This document shows, one piece after another, positions 21,655-31,567 of a stretch of 64,000 nt of DNA (the first letter of the stretch is position 1; each line of letters begins with the position of its first letter). The notes under the pieces are model-generated. The model did no database searches and had not been told where the DNA came from. It saw only the letters and a program-made list of their open reading frames with translations. The position numbers and the translations under genes were made by a program. The stretch covers positions 31,191,465 through 31,255,464 of the forward strand of contig OX419762.1 in NCBI GenBank assembly GCA_948567375.1, written 5' to 3'. This DNA comes from Lunularia cruciata (lineage: Eukaryota; Streptophyta; Marchantiopsida; Lunulariales; Lunulariaceae).

Positions 21655-22927
21655 CATGGACAAGATTTATGGGGCCTCCAAAGGCCCTAGGCGTTACTCT
21701 GGTATAGTGGGTACCATTGAGTTGGATGACTTCATCCAGGAGTTTGATAGTTGGTGTGATCTACAGTAGATGCGGAACCCGACTTTGTTCACACCCTTCA
21801 TGGCATGGAAGGGGTTGTTTCAGCATCTAGAGGGTCCACCAATGGATGACTACCATGAGTTTAGGAGAGCTCATTTGGAGGAGATTGAGTTATGGAGATA
21901 GTATTGGTCTCCACATTATGTCTCCATCACTTCAAGCTTGGTGGCCAGGAGTAGATCGGCTGTACCTACGAGTTCTAGCTCGAGTAGTGTTGGTGGAGCT
22001 AGTGAAGGTGCACTAGCTGGAGATAGTGCTACTACGAGTGGAGGTACCGCTGTAGGAGGTGGTGTGGTATCGGGGTTTAACCCCATGGTGGAGTTCTTCT
22101 TGTGTTTGAGGTATAACTACCAAGGAGTGCGGACTGACAAGCTGAGGAGCTTGCAGGAGTTCCAGTGGAAGGCTGGAGAGAGCCTACGCGAGGCATACAC
22201 TCGCATGAGGCGGCTGATCAGTTTCACTTAGGGAGTTACTGAGGCTTAGGCAGTCTAGTTTTGGTATGGGATACTGGACAAGGAGTTGCAACGTAGAGTT
22301 CGTGATGCTATGTTGTTGAAGGCTACTTCGCCCACTTTGGTAGTAGTCTTTGGTTTGGCTGAGCGTATTGAGCTCAACATGGTGGAGGAGAGAGTGGTGA
22401 CATCTGGATTTGGTAGGGAGACCTCATCCACAACTGTGACTTCTTCTAGAGTGCAGCAGAGTGCACCACGCCCAGTTGGTTTTCGAGGACAGGGTGGTCA
22501 GCCCAGATCCTATGGAGCGAGTGGAGGGCCTAGTGGAGTTAGACCCTTACCCTCATTTTTGAGTCAGCAGCAGTCAATGAGTGGTGGTGTTGCTTGTTGG
22601 ACTTGTGGTGGACCTCACCATAGGAGAGAGTGTACTCAGGGCAGCAGACCTGATACCTCTAGTGCATCACAGCCAGCACAGAGTGAGCATTGCCACAGAT
22701 TTGGTCACACTAGTGACCGGTGTTTTGACCTACACCTGGAGTTACGGAGTGGTAGGGCTACTATGGTAGGTAGTAGAGGAGCTCCAATTCATGGAGGACG
22801 AGGTGGTAGAGGTGGTGGTAGAGGATCTACACCTAGTAGGGGTGCAGTACCTGCCCTTAGTTTTGACACAGCTATGGCTACTCAGATTGAGCAATTGGAG
22901 CAGAGATTGGCTAGTATGGCTATTGCT
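21655..22927 (+). pseudogene. D gag (fossil)
   Basis: Gag of the retrotransposon capsid type. Early segments are GTIELDDFIQEFDSWC and FMAWKGLFQHLEGPP (about 21705-21840). A Ser/Gly-rich linker follows, then a second helical part with YNYQGVRTDKLRSLQEFQW and GESLREAYTRMRRL (22111-22230), AERIELNMVEER, a Gly/Ser/Arg-rich stretch, and two Cys/His knuckles: CWTCGGPHHRREC (near 22600) and CHRFGHTSDRC (near 22690). It ends with an RGGRGGGRG stretch and a short helix. The knuckles bind nucleic acid in Gag. Many breaks upstream, few in the last part. Confidence 0.88.
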
Positions 22928-22942
22928 TAGAGGAGATCAGAT

Positions 22943-24355
22943 TTGGGTGCTGAAGCTTCCGCCTCATATGCTGGTGATAGAGATGCTTTGGACTTCATGT
23001 GCGGAGCAGCACAAGTGGATGCATCTGTAGTAGTGACTAGGAGTGCAGTACGTGCTCCAGAGCCTAGAGGAGCATCAATGGAGTTGGACCCAAAGAGAGG
23101 AGAGGTTGGGAGACAGGTCAGATTTCCCCAGTCCTTCATGCTATCTGAGGCATTGCAGATGACATCTATGGTTCCTAGACGTCCCAGTGTAGGTGTGGTA
23201 AGTGGTGATGGAGTACATGATGGACTACTTGCTAGTCAGCCACCTGCTACTACACAGACTGAGTCTAGCATGATGTTGGGGGCGGCTCAGCTGATTATGC
23301 GGCATCCTTTGTTTTCAGCCAGTGACATGTTTACATTGGGAGTTGACCCAGCCCCAGTATTCCGGTTGGCTGCCATGTTGTGTGAGAGTAGGGATGGTGC
23401 AGTTCCTACTACTAGAGCAAAGGTGGTTGGTAGTGGAGCTGACTTAGTTGAGGAGCATGGGATCCGTTCAGCGACCAATGGTTTATGGCAGGCAGCAACG
23501 GCTAGACTAGAGGAGTTGCTAGCTAGACCGGCCTTTGAGAGAGCACGGTTTACACCTGGTGTTGTCCTATTGGATAACCAGAGGGGGATTTTTTGTTTGG
23601 TGGGACCTTCAGGGAAGGTCTATACACCACAAAGAGTCTTGTTAGACTGTGGTGCGCAACCCCTTATGTTAGGGAAGGCTGCAGTTGTTGGTCTGGAGTT
23701 ACAGAAGACCGATGTGGAGAGGTGTCTATTCCAGATCCAGACATCTCTTGGTGGTGGTTCGACACAGTACATCACACGTGGAGAGCTTGTTGTCCAGGTT
23801 CAGCCTGGTCATCTGACTGATAGCTCGGTGGTGAGAGCTCAGGCTATTGCGACAATAGTTGAGTCATATGATGTGCTAGTTGGGGGAGCAGTGTTATACC
23901 CCATGGGTTTCAGCATTGACTATTGGGAGGAGACAGCCTCTTATAGACCTAGTTGGCAGTCTAGTGAGGGATGGGTATGTCGCCTACCAGTACGCTTTAG
24001 TAGTGGCAGTCTTGGCTCACTACAATCCGGGACCATGGCAGCATCAGTTTTAGCTTTCAGCGGTGCAGTTACTTGGCCTGGTGACTTGTTGGAGGGGAAC
24101 GCCCATGCAAAGGATACTCCAGTACCAGAGGAGATCACTCGGCTTTGGAGTATGAGTGGGATTGTTCCATCCACCTTGGATGTTCCATTGTGGAGTTCAG
24201 AGGAGGCATTGCAGCAGCATGCAGATCAGTTGGTGCAGCAGGCTTGGAGTGGAGCCTTCGTACCATTAGGAGATGAGCGTGAGGATGAGCTTCCAGAGGC
24301 AATTGCTTTGATACCTCTGGATACCACACTCATTGCTTGGCAATATCCAGTAGAG
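22943..24355 (+). pseudogene. D protease region and linkers (fossil, open)
   Basis: Part of a 496-codon open stretch. The first ~210 codons are an unrecognised linker with several Ala/Val-rich segments. The retropepsin-like part is RVLLDCGAQPLMLGKAAV (active site D-x-G-A, near 23635-23690) through YDVLVGGAVLYPMGFSIDYW (about 23868-23930). Another ~140-codon linker (WPGDLLEGNAHAK, VDVPLWSSEEA-like) leads straight into methyltransferase motif I at 24356 in the same frame, so protease and methyltransferase were one polyprotein. Confidence 0.82.
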
Positions 24356-25300
24356 GGGATATGCCTATTGGAGTTGTTTGGTGGGATCAACACCGGACTA
24401 GTTGCGGTGTTACAGGCGGGTATACGAGTATAGAGGTACTTATATGTAGAGAGAGATGAGACTGCTAGGCGAGTCTCTCTACATCATGTAGCACACTTGG
24501 CCTATCGGTATCCGGAGTTATTACCGATGTCAGCAGTTAGAGGTTACCAGAAGGCCCTACGAGGAGACATTTCCTTACTGGGGGCGCATGACCTAGAGAG
24601 ACATGGGCCTATTCACTTGGTGATTTTTGGATGGCCATGTCAGGGACATACACGTGCTAGTAGAGGATTGGGTCTTCAGGATCCTCGTTCTGGTGTGTTT
24701 TGGGAGATGTTACGGATATTATGACATCTCTAGGTTCATGAGTCCATTTCTCCAGATTACCTTTTGGAGAACATTCCTTTGATGGGTGATTCTTGCACTA
24801 GAGTGGTGGCGAGTACACATCAGGTCCATTCTTGGATGGGACCTGCTATATTGTTAGATGCAGCCAGAGTGGGATCACGGGCTCATCGTCTTTGTCTTTG
24901 GTGGATGAACCTCTTACCCAGAGAGGTTCTACAACGTGCTTATGATGGGATTCAGTGACTTGACCACATCCTTGTTGATGATATCTTGGATGTTGGGCGT
25001 TAGTCTCAGACAGTGGTAGTGGCTGATAGGTCACCTATGGCAGTGGTGAACCGAGTTGGATAGCCTAGAGCTGCATTTCCCACACTCTCATGCTTTTCAG
25101 GAGGGAGGACTTGGACTTGTTTGGGACTCACTGTTACAGCAGTTGGTGGAGCCCAACGCTAATGAGAGAGAGCGGGCAATGGGTTTTCACACCGGTATTA
25201 CCGCTATTCCAGTAGTGTCAGAGGCATCCAAGCGTCAAGTGTTAGGTCAGGCTATGGACCTGAACTGTTTGACTTGGATTGTGAGCCTTGGCTTGGCAGA
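24356..25300 (+). pseudogene. D C5-cytosine DNA methyltransferase, DNMT3-like (fossil)
   Basis: All core C5-methyltransferase motifs appear in order. Motif I (AdoMet binding): LLELFGGINTGLVAVLQAG at 24356-24430. Motif IV (catalytic Pro-Cys): IHLVIFGWPCQGHTRAS, Cys codon at 24638-24640. Motif VI: YLLENIPLMG (about 24755-24785). Motif VIII: LDAARVGSRAHRLCLWWMNL (about 24855-24912). Motifs IX and X: ERERAMGFHTG and RQVLGQAMDLNCLTW (about 25165-25285). DA-x-x-V-x-x-AHR-x-x-x-W-x-N-L and F-x-G-I-x-T-G-L resemble DNMT3 rather than DNMT1, CMT or bacterial Dcm. The family transfers a methyl group from AdoMet to C5 of cytosine. Position between protease and RT makes it element-borne cargo, not a host gene. 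It is broken. Confidence 0.9.
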
Positions 25301-25689
25301 GCAGCATAGGATGCGCTTGATAGGCATCACCACTCGGACACTTGTGAGCCCTGTGCCTATTGAGATGATTTAGGCACATGCTGGGGGCGATGGACCAAGT
25401 GGACAGGGTATTCTTGGGACACATCCTGTAGCTACTAGGGAGAGTGGTCTACTTGGAGTCCATCCAGGTGAGCGTGGGCTACTTGGATTACACCCTCGGT
25501 CCACATGGGATGCAGCTAGAGGACGTGTGGAGCTTGCAGCCAGAGTGGAGGGAGTTTTTCACATAGAGGTTGGGACCTCTAGTGGTCAGAAGCATGACAC
25601 TATTGCTCCCAAGGGCCCAATGTAGCAGCCAGTCAGTACGTCTTCCACTCCTACTACAATTACAGAGGATACTTGGGAGCCAGATCTTG
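25301..25689 (+). other. D linker between methyltransferase and reverse transcriptase
   Basis: About 390 bases without a recognised domain, presumably a polyprotein spacer. Imperfect direct repeats around CTACTTGGAGTCCATCC and CTACTTGGATTACACCC occur at 25449-25495. Confidence 0.5.
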
Positions 25690-26535
25690 GACCCAAGCTT
25701 ACTAGAGAGGAAAGACGGAGGGTTTGGAGATTCTTGAGGAGTCACACGAGTTGTTTTGCCTTCAATTTGAAGGATTTGGGTGCTCTGAAGGGACCAGGTA
25801 TACGGATTGAGCTGACTAGCAACACACCAGTTTTCTGACGTCCTTATCGATATAGTGATATGGAGAGGACATTGATTCAGAGCCGGAGTAGTGACCTTTT
25901 TGAGGCTGGTTTGGTGGAGATTTCACATGGAGAGTATGCATCAGCGACAGTGATGCCAACCAAGAAGGATATGCATGGCAACTATATAGATAGGCGGATG
26001 TGTGGAGATTACCGTCCTATCAACCAACAGACTAGGGCTGATCGATATGCCATGCCTACACCGGAGGAGATTTTTGATGGGATTGGGCATGCAAAGGTCT
26101 TCAGTACTTTGGATCTTTGAGCGGGATATCATTGGTTGCCGATTAGGGAGGAGGATAAGTCCAAGACAACATTTTGGGCTAGTGATGACATTTTGGTTTA
26201 TAGCACTACTGTGGAGCAGCATGAGAGATAGTTGTTGGAGGTGTTTGAGAGGTTGAGATCTCATGGACTCAAATTACATCTTGGGAAGTGTAGGTTCTTC
26301 CACAAGCAGGTTGAGTATTTCGGTCACACTATCTACCCCGGAGGACTTGGTGTTCAACAGACCAAGGTGGAGGCTATTGCACGTATTCCTTGGCCTACGA
26401 ATGTGAGCAGAGTGCAAGCATTCCTTGGGTTGGCAAACTTCTATTGCCGCTATGTTAGAGGATTTAGTGCCATTGCCAAGGCCTTGACGAAGTTGACCAA
26501 GCTTACACAGGAGTGGTGTTGGGGAGATGAGTAGG
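25690..26535 (+). pseudogene. D reverse transcriptase (fossil)
   Basis: RT segments in order: LTREERRRVWRFL and FAFNLKDLGALKGP lead-in, RSSDLFEAGLVEISHGEYAS, MCGDYRPINQQTRADRY, PTPEEIFDGIGHAKVFSTLD (26058-26117), DDILVYSTT with the catalytic Asp pair (about 26188), LHLGKCRFFHKQVEYFGH and VQAFLGLANFYCRYVRGFS. The YRYSDMERT and GEYASATVMP signatures differ clearly from families A to C, so D is a separate Ty3 lineage. Confidence 0.9.
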
Positions 26536-26549
26536 AGAGAGCTTTTGTA

Positions 26550-27190
26550 GAGCTCAAGGAGAGGTTGACATCTGCTCTTATTTTGAGGAGACCGATCAGG
26601 GGACGACCATTTCAGGTTCACACTGATTGGAGTATGTTGGGGCTTGGAGCGGTGCTCACCCAACATGATGATGAGGGGAAGGAGTTTGTGGTGGCCTATG
26701 CTAGTTGCTCCAATAATTCAGCGAAGGCAAAGTATAGTTCATATGAGGGAGAGTGCTTGGCAGCAGTTTGGGCAGTAGCACATTTCTGATATTACCTATT
26801 TGGTAACCCCTTCACTCTCATCACTAATCATCAGCCGCTGAAGTGGTTGATGGAGTCTGATAAGCTTTCAGGGAAGCTTGCATGATGGGGTCTGATTTTA
26901 TAGGAGTATGATTTCACGGTTGTTCACAGACCTGGAGTGGTGAACCGTGATGCAGATGGGTTGAGTAGAAACCCATGTCCCAGCCAGCAGGATCAGACCG
27001 GAGCACGTTTGCATGGTGAGACAGATGAGGAGATGGTGCTAGGTTGGCATGCATCGGCCTTTCTGTGTATATTTGCAGAGGCTTTGGTGGTATCTCTCTC
27101 AGCGCATACAAGAGGAGTTATTGAGGTCACAAATCCAAAGAGTGAAGATATTGGTACAGTTCAGCGAGACATTCATGATGATGTCTAAGT
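26550..27190 (+). pseudogene. D RNase H and connection (fossil)
   Basis: RNase H segments FQVHTDWSMLGLGAVLTQHD (near 26611-26670), YSSYEGECLAAVWAVAHF (26736-26789) and the ITNHQPLKWLM segment are followed by VVHRPGVVNRDADGLSRNPC, the conserved RNase H end of Ty3 elements (N-x-x-A-D-x-L-S-R). Confidence 0.9.
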
Positions 27191-28250
27191 GATGGACTAT
27201 CTTCGCACTGGTGTTGTGGGTGGCACAGTTAGGGCCAAGGAGAGAGACTGTGTTCTTCAGCAAGCCAGACGGTTCAGAGTGGAGGGTAGACACCTTTTGC
27301 GTGTTTGGGAAGATGGTAGAGTGTGAGTAGTACCACTTCCATTGGTCCGTCATGCTCATGAGGAGCTAGGACATTTTGGAGTAAAGCGTACATATAGCTT
27401 ACTCCAGAGTCATTATTGGTGGCGCGGTATGCAGACCGAGGTACAGCAGTTTGTTGCCTGATGTGTGGTTTGTGACCGAGTTAGAGCATCATTCAATGCT
27501 CCTATGTCACAATTACACCCATTACCTATCATGGGATTGGGTTACCGTTGGAGTTTGGTTTTTGCCGGACCTTTACCGCTGACTGTGAGACATAATTGGT
27601 ATGTTTTGGTGATGGTAGAGCACTTCTCCAAGTGGATTGAGTTGGTGGCACTTCCTAACAAGTCTAGTGAAGGGACAACTTACTCGTTCCTAGATCGAGT
27701 TCTTAGTCATTTTGGTGCACCAGCTGAGGTTTTGACTGATCAGGGTACAAAGTTCTTGGGGGAGTTTCAGGTCTTGTGTGACAAGGCTTTGATTGATCAT
27801 CATACTACTTCCCAAGATCACCCTGAGGCAGATGGCTTAGCAGAGAGAGTGGTTCAAACGGTGAAGAGAGGATTGCGAAAGTATGGTTTGCAGAGAGGTC
27901 ACTTGGGAGATTGGGATCTCCAATTACCTTGGTTGGCCATGGGCTATCGGTTCAGCTGGCAAGCCTCCTTAGCATCCTTCTCTCCATACTTTCTACTCTA
28001 TGGACGAGATCCAGATTTACATGCAGCCATTTGTCGAGATGCTACTGTAGTTTTGGATTTGGATGACCCTGATGTATGGAAGAGCGCATGTTCTCAGCGG
28101 GCAGAGATCTTTCGGAGAGTGATGCCGATGGCCTTTGAGAACTTGGCGATTGCTCAGCATAGAGATACTTTACGCTATGCTACCATTCAAGGAGGAGGTT
28201 ATAGACCCTTGATCCGTCAATTTCATCTAGGTGATTCTGTATATCTACAG
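27191..28250 (+). pseudogene. D integrase (fossil)
   Basis: An HHCC zinc-binding region (HEELGHFGVKRTY, then a Cys pair near 27460-27475) precedes an integrase core inside a 262-codon open stretch (27465-28253): LVMVEHFSKWIELVALP, the second Asp in VLTDQGTKF, and the Glu in HPEADGLAERVVQTVK. The core is well preserved. The C-terminal part (QFHLGDSVYLQ) is the usual post-core beta domain. Confidence 0.92.
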
Positions 28251-28253
28251 TAG

Positions 28254-28600
28254 ACAACACCAACAACACTTGATGTTTCTACAGGATGCACTATCTTGAG
28301 AGTGTGTGAGGTTTTGCCATCTGGAGTCCTTGTGTTAGAAGGACGTGATGGTGTTGTTTGGAAGGATCATGTGCGCAATTGTGCGCCATGCCACCTTCCA
28401 AACATTGATGGTGCTATGGACCCAAGCTTGGCACTTGTATGTGCAGGCTTGAGGTGTATGTTATGTGGCTCTTCTGGTGGAGCTGCTACTATGTTAGTGT
28501 GTGATAGTTGTTCAAGAGGATGGCATGTATGACTCCTCCCCTCACGGTGGTTCCTCAGGGACAGTGGTTATGTCCTAGATGTACTTGACCTATAGCTAGT
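28254..28600 (+). pseudogene. D PHD-finger-like C-terminal domain (fossil)
   Basis: After a beta-rich segment (VLEGRDGVVWKDHVRNC) the sequence shows a zinc-binding Cys/His cluster: CMLC at 28455-28466, then MLVCDSCSRGWH (about 28491-28526), and a W-L-C-P-R-C signature immediately downstream (28563-28584). C-x2-C ... C-D-x-C-x-R-G-W-H ... W-x-C-P-x-C is the hallmark of PHD fingers, many of which read histone H3 tails. It occupies the place that the chromodomain has in chromoviruses. Broken. Confidence 0.78.
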
Positions 28601-28757
28601 TCATTCTTTATATGGTATAGATTGCAGACAGGCGACTAACGATGGGGCTCCATAGCACCCGACCTCTTGATCTTTGCCCATTGGAGGGTATACCATATAC
28701 TTAGAGTAGATGGCTATCTGGAGTTAGAGGGACCTAACCACCAGCTAGGGAGGCAAT
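28601..28757 (+). other. D 3' non-coding region with candidate polypurine tract
   Basis: No coding seen. CTAGGGAGGCAAT at 28745-28757 is the only purine-rich run near the right end and directly precedes TGTGGCAC, which would place the true LTR start at 28758 rather than at 28865. Confidence 0.5.
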
Positions 28758-28862
28758 TGTGGCACTTTAGAGTCTATGTATGACTTATGTGTGAGTTGTG
28801 TTTCTATAGTGTATGATGTTGACAGCAATGAATGTTGTGTAGCGATGTATATACGCACGACA
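28756..28862 (+). repeat. D ~106-bp block, inner copy
   Basis: From ATTGTGGCACTTTAG to CGCACGACA, repeated nearly identically at 29298-29402. It lies between the candidate polypurine tract and the LTR core. Confidence 0.9.
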
Positions 28863-28864
28863 AC

Positions 28865-29297
28865 TGTCATGCCATTTGTAGTTCCGCATCTAGATGCTCG
28901 GACACTGGAGTTCCAATGATAGTAGTTAGAGTTATTCTAACAATTTCTTAGAGACTACTTTCCGATGGTTAGATTTTGTGTTCAAGGTACTGACTTCACG
29001 GTGGGGCCCACCGTCACTTTGCACCATTCACACCGTCGAGTGTGCCGTCAGCGGGACCGTTAGGGTTTCAGTGCTAGCTCAAGTCCAGGGGGTATAGTTT
29101 CAAAGTGAGCTCCAGAGAGCTCACTTCTTTGATGTTGAGCCTTCGAGTTCCTGGCTATGGTGGACAGAAGCCAGCAAGTGTCACTTGGATTCTCTATGCT
29201 TGACTGTAATTAGTGCCCAGTTGTTGGCAGTTTATAGAGTGACAGATCAAGTACTGATCTGAGTTGAGTTGAGTTGAGAGTGGTAAGCAATCTGATC
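28865..29297 (+). repeat. D right LTR core
   Basis: 433 bp homologous to 19695-20145 (about 94% identical by eye). One ~17-bp length difference corresponds to a duplicated GGCTTGACT-like stretch on the left. It is flanked on both sides by copies of the ~106-bp block. Confidence 0.9.
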
Positions 29298-29402
29298 ATT
29301 GTGGCACTTTAGAGTCTATGTATGACTTATGTGTGAGTTGTGTTTCTATAGTGTATGATGTTGACAGTGATGTATGTGTGTAGCGATGTATATACGCACG
29401 AC
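29298..29402 (+). repeat. D ~106-bp block, outer copy and right end
   Basis: Second copy of the block; its end GACA forms the right terminus of D, followed by TTGG and the rest of the solo C LTR. Confidence 0.9.
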
Positions 29403-29843
29403 ATTGGAGTAACTCAAGTTACTAGGCTAAAAGTCAGTAAAGTCAAAAGTAATAAAGGAATATCCATCCACATGGGCATATTCCACTAAGCATGTGATCT
29501 TATCTTGACCCAACCACTAAGTCAAGGATTCCTTCACATGGGCTATCCTTGGACTATAGAAGAATCCAGAAAAAAGCTTGTGGTTCCAAGAGTTCTCAAC
29601 TCTTTCTTCAAAGCTAAACATTAGGAATAATACCAAGTCAATACACTAGAATCCAAAATAATAGTGCTCATCTTTTCCACTTCCTCTAAAGTAAGGTCCC
29701 CTTTATCTTAGCTATGACTAAATTTAGCTAATCATGACTAATGTAGAACCGTCCTTTATCTATATGTAAATAATATCTCTCAAGTACTAGTAATACCAAA
29801 CTAAATATCACAATACTACATATATGCACAAGTGGGTGTTATA

Positions 29844-31080
29844 GAACAAGTGGGTCTTGGCCAAAATTAAGGATAAAGGGAGAGAATCTAATGCTTGCTT
29901 GTTTGGAATATTGTAGGTAAACACAACAATTGCAAGATATCATCCTAGTTGGTACGTTGAACATTTACAAAGGCACAAAGCATATCTTCCAAGGTGAGAT
30001 TTGCATCTTTGGCTGTTTTATCAATTTGAGGATGATAGGTTGTGGAAAAATCAAGCTTGGTGTCGAGTAGTTAGAAGCGTGCTTGCCAACATTTTTTGAT
30101 GAATCAAGAATCATAGTCCGAGATGAGTACACAAAGCATCCCATGATGCTTGAAGACATTGTCAAAGTAGATATAGGCCAATGTTGGAGCATCCACTATA
30201 TCAAAGGATGGTGCCAAATGGAGTTTTTTACTAAGCTTATTGACAAACACCAAGATTTTGGTGTGTCCTTGCTTTGTCTTGGGCAATATTTTAATAAGAT
30301 CTGAGCTTCTATGTTCCCATTAAGAAAATAGGATGGGAAGTGGTTGAAGGAAACCACTCAGTTTTTGGTTGCATTGGCAACTCTCACAAGATTGGCCAAA
30401 CTCTCAAAAATCTTGTGCCATGTTGGGCCACTACCATTGGCATTGTAGGGTACCTAGGGTCTTGTCCACACCCATGTGACCAATGATTGGTAAATCATGG
30501 GTTTCTTGAAGGTGCACAAGTCATAGATCATCCTTGGTTGGACCATAGATATGGTTCTCATAAAATAGAAGACCTTCCTTGAAAAAGAAGGTGGTATATT
30601 CCTTGTCATGTGTTGCAAGATGACCTTGTACCATTTGAAAGAAGAGGTCTTATTGTAAAGCTATCTTGCCACTATGATGAGGAAGAGACTTCAAATCAAG
30701 TTTTTGTTATAGGGCATCAAGGATGACATGGAGCTTACCAGGTTTGTATTCAAGTTTAAAGTCAAACTACTATAGTTGTTCCTCCCGTTGATAATGTTGA
30801 CTCTTCATGTGCTCCAAATATAATGACTCCAACAAGGGTTTGTTATCGGTTTGCATGATCATTTATTTCTCTAAGAGATAATGCCTCCATACCTTGGTGG
30901 TATATACCATTGCTAGATGTTGTTGATCTCAAGTAAAGTAATTCCTTTTTGTGTTGTTTAGTCAATGAGACACAAAGACAATATGATGTAACCCATTTAG
31001 AAATTCCTACTGCAATACAACTCCAATGGCAAAGTTAGAAGCATCAAAATCAACCACACAAGCTAGTTCAAAACAATATT
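29844..31080 (-). pseudogene. A3 integrase core and RNase H region (fossil)
   Basis: Continues A3 to the right of the nested insert. ILVFVNKLSKKLHLAPS and IYFDNVFKHHGMLCVLISD (30104-30286) are integrase-core segments; 30780-31080 aligns with the RNase H end of A1 (about 1080-1400). Confidence 0.75.
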
Positions 31081-31554
31081 TGTAGCCAAACAAAAAAATT
31101 TCCACTATGCATGGGAGATTCTTGCCTTCAAATACCTTGGGGTGTGGAAATCAAATTCATTTTTCTCCTTCACAAATTGTGCTCTCTCTACATGCTCTTG
31201 TCTTTGATTGTTTTGTTCTTCTAACAATCAAATAAGGTGTTTGATTTGTTGTTGCATAGTAATAATAATTTTGGGTATTGATGTCATGGCTACTACTCTA
31301 TCAAAATACCTACAATTTATCTAGATACAATTCACACACACATGTGGATGCAACATGTCCATTGTTCTCCATAAATTACAACTGAAAGTACTAAGGGTTA
31401 ATCAAACAAGGTGATCAAATTCAGAAAATTTTGCCTAAAGCATGAGATGATGAACTATGTGAAATAATGCTTAGGTAGTACATGTATACCAAAATCCCAC
31501 TGGTTTGGTGGGAATGGATTTGGTGGTCCATACATTGCATCTATCCCATTCTTA
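31081..31554 (-). pseudogene. A3 gag region (fossil)
   Basis: Aligns by eye with A1 gag and leader (3640-3742 plus 10357-10660), for example the shared GATGTCATGGCTACTACTC block near 31285. No open frame of note remains. Confidence 0.65.
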
Positions 31555-31565
31555 CTCTAATACCA
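31555..31565 (-). other. A3 primer-binding site (tRNA-iMet type)
   Basis: The minus strand reads TGGTATTAGAG, one change from the Met-tRNA complement TGGTATCAGAG, next to the 5' LTR. Confidence 0.8.
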
Positions 31566-31567
31566 AT

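Larger units (their letters stand above)
19695..29402 (+). mobile_element. D: Ty3/gypsy element with DNA methyltransferase and PHD finger
   Basis: A 9.7-kb plus-strand LTR retroelement inserted in the solo C LTR, with ends TGTC...GACA and a TTGG (possibly ATTGG) duplication. Order: LTR core (19695-20145), long leader, gag (about 21655-22927), protease (about 23590-23930), DNMT3-like methyltransferase (24356-25300), reverse transcriptase (about 25690-26530), RNase H, integrase (27335-28250), PHD-like finger (28455-28585), right LTR region. It is visibly more GC-rich than its surroundings. The LTR cores differ by roughly 6%, mostly C/T and G/A. Broken, with fifteen or more breaks, but every domain is recognisable. 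Charophyte Ty3 and dinoflagellate elements with methyltransferases are known (de Mendoza and colleagues, 2018); I cannot tell whether this one belongs to the same lineage. Confidence 0.93.
19444..29843 (-). mobile_element. Solo LTR of family C inside A3, split by D
   Basis: Two pieces, 19444-19694 and 29403-29843, form one ~690-bp C LTR in minus orientation, collinear with the solo LTR at 33030-33720 and the inverse of the C1 LTRs. It lies in A3 integrase. Flanks GAGC and GAAC suggest a 4-bp duplication with one change. No C internal sequence is attached, so it is a solo LTR left by LTR-LTR recombination. The family TATA box (plus strand TTTATATACTTG) is at about 19648-19660. Element D sits between the pieces. 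Confidence 0.88.

Noticed and set aside
22581-23030. Second-frame open stretches over D gag and 22791-23030
   Set aside because: Low-complexity Val/Leu/Gly translations caused by the Gly/Arg-rich gag sequence in the correct frame.
24356-25300. Host DNA methyltransferase gene
   Set aside because: It lies in frame with an element protease and directly before reverse transcriptase, all within one set of LTR-like ends and target duplications.
29403-29843. A second independent C LTR fragment
   Set aside because: It completes the LTR begun at 19444; together they align end to end with the solo LTR at 33030-33720.
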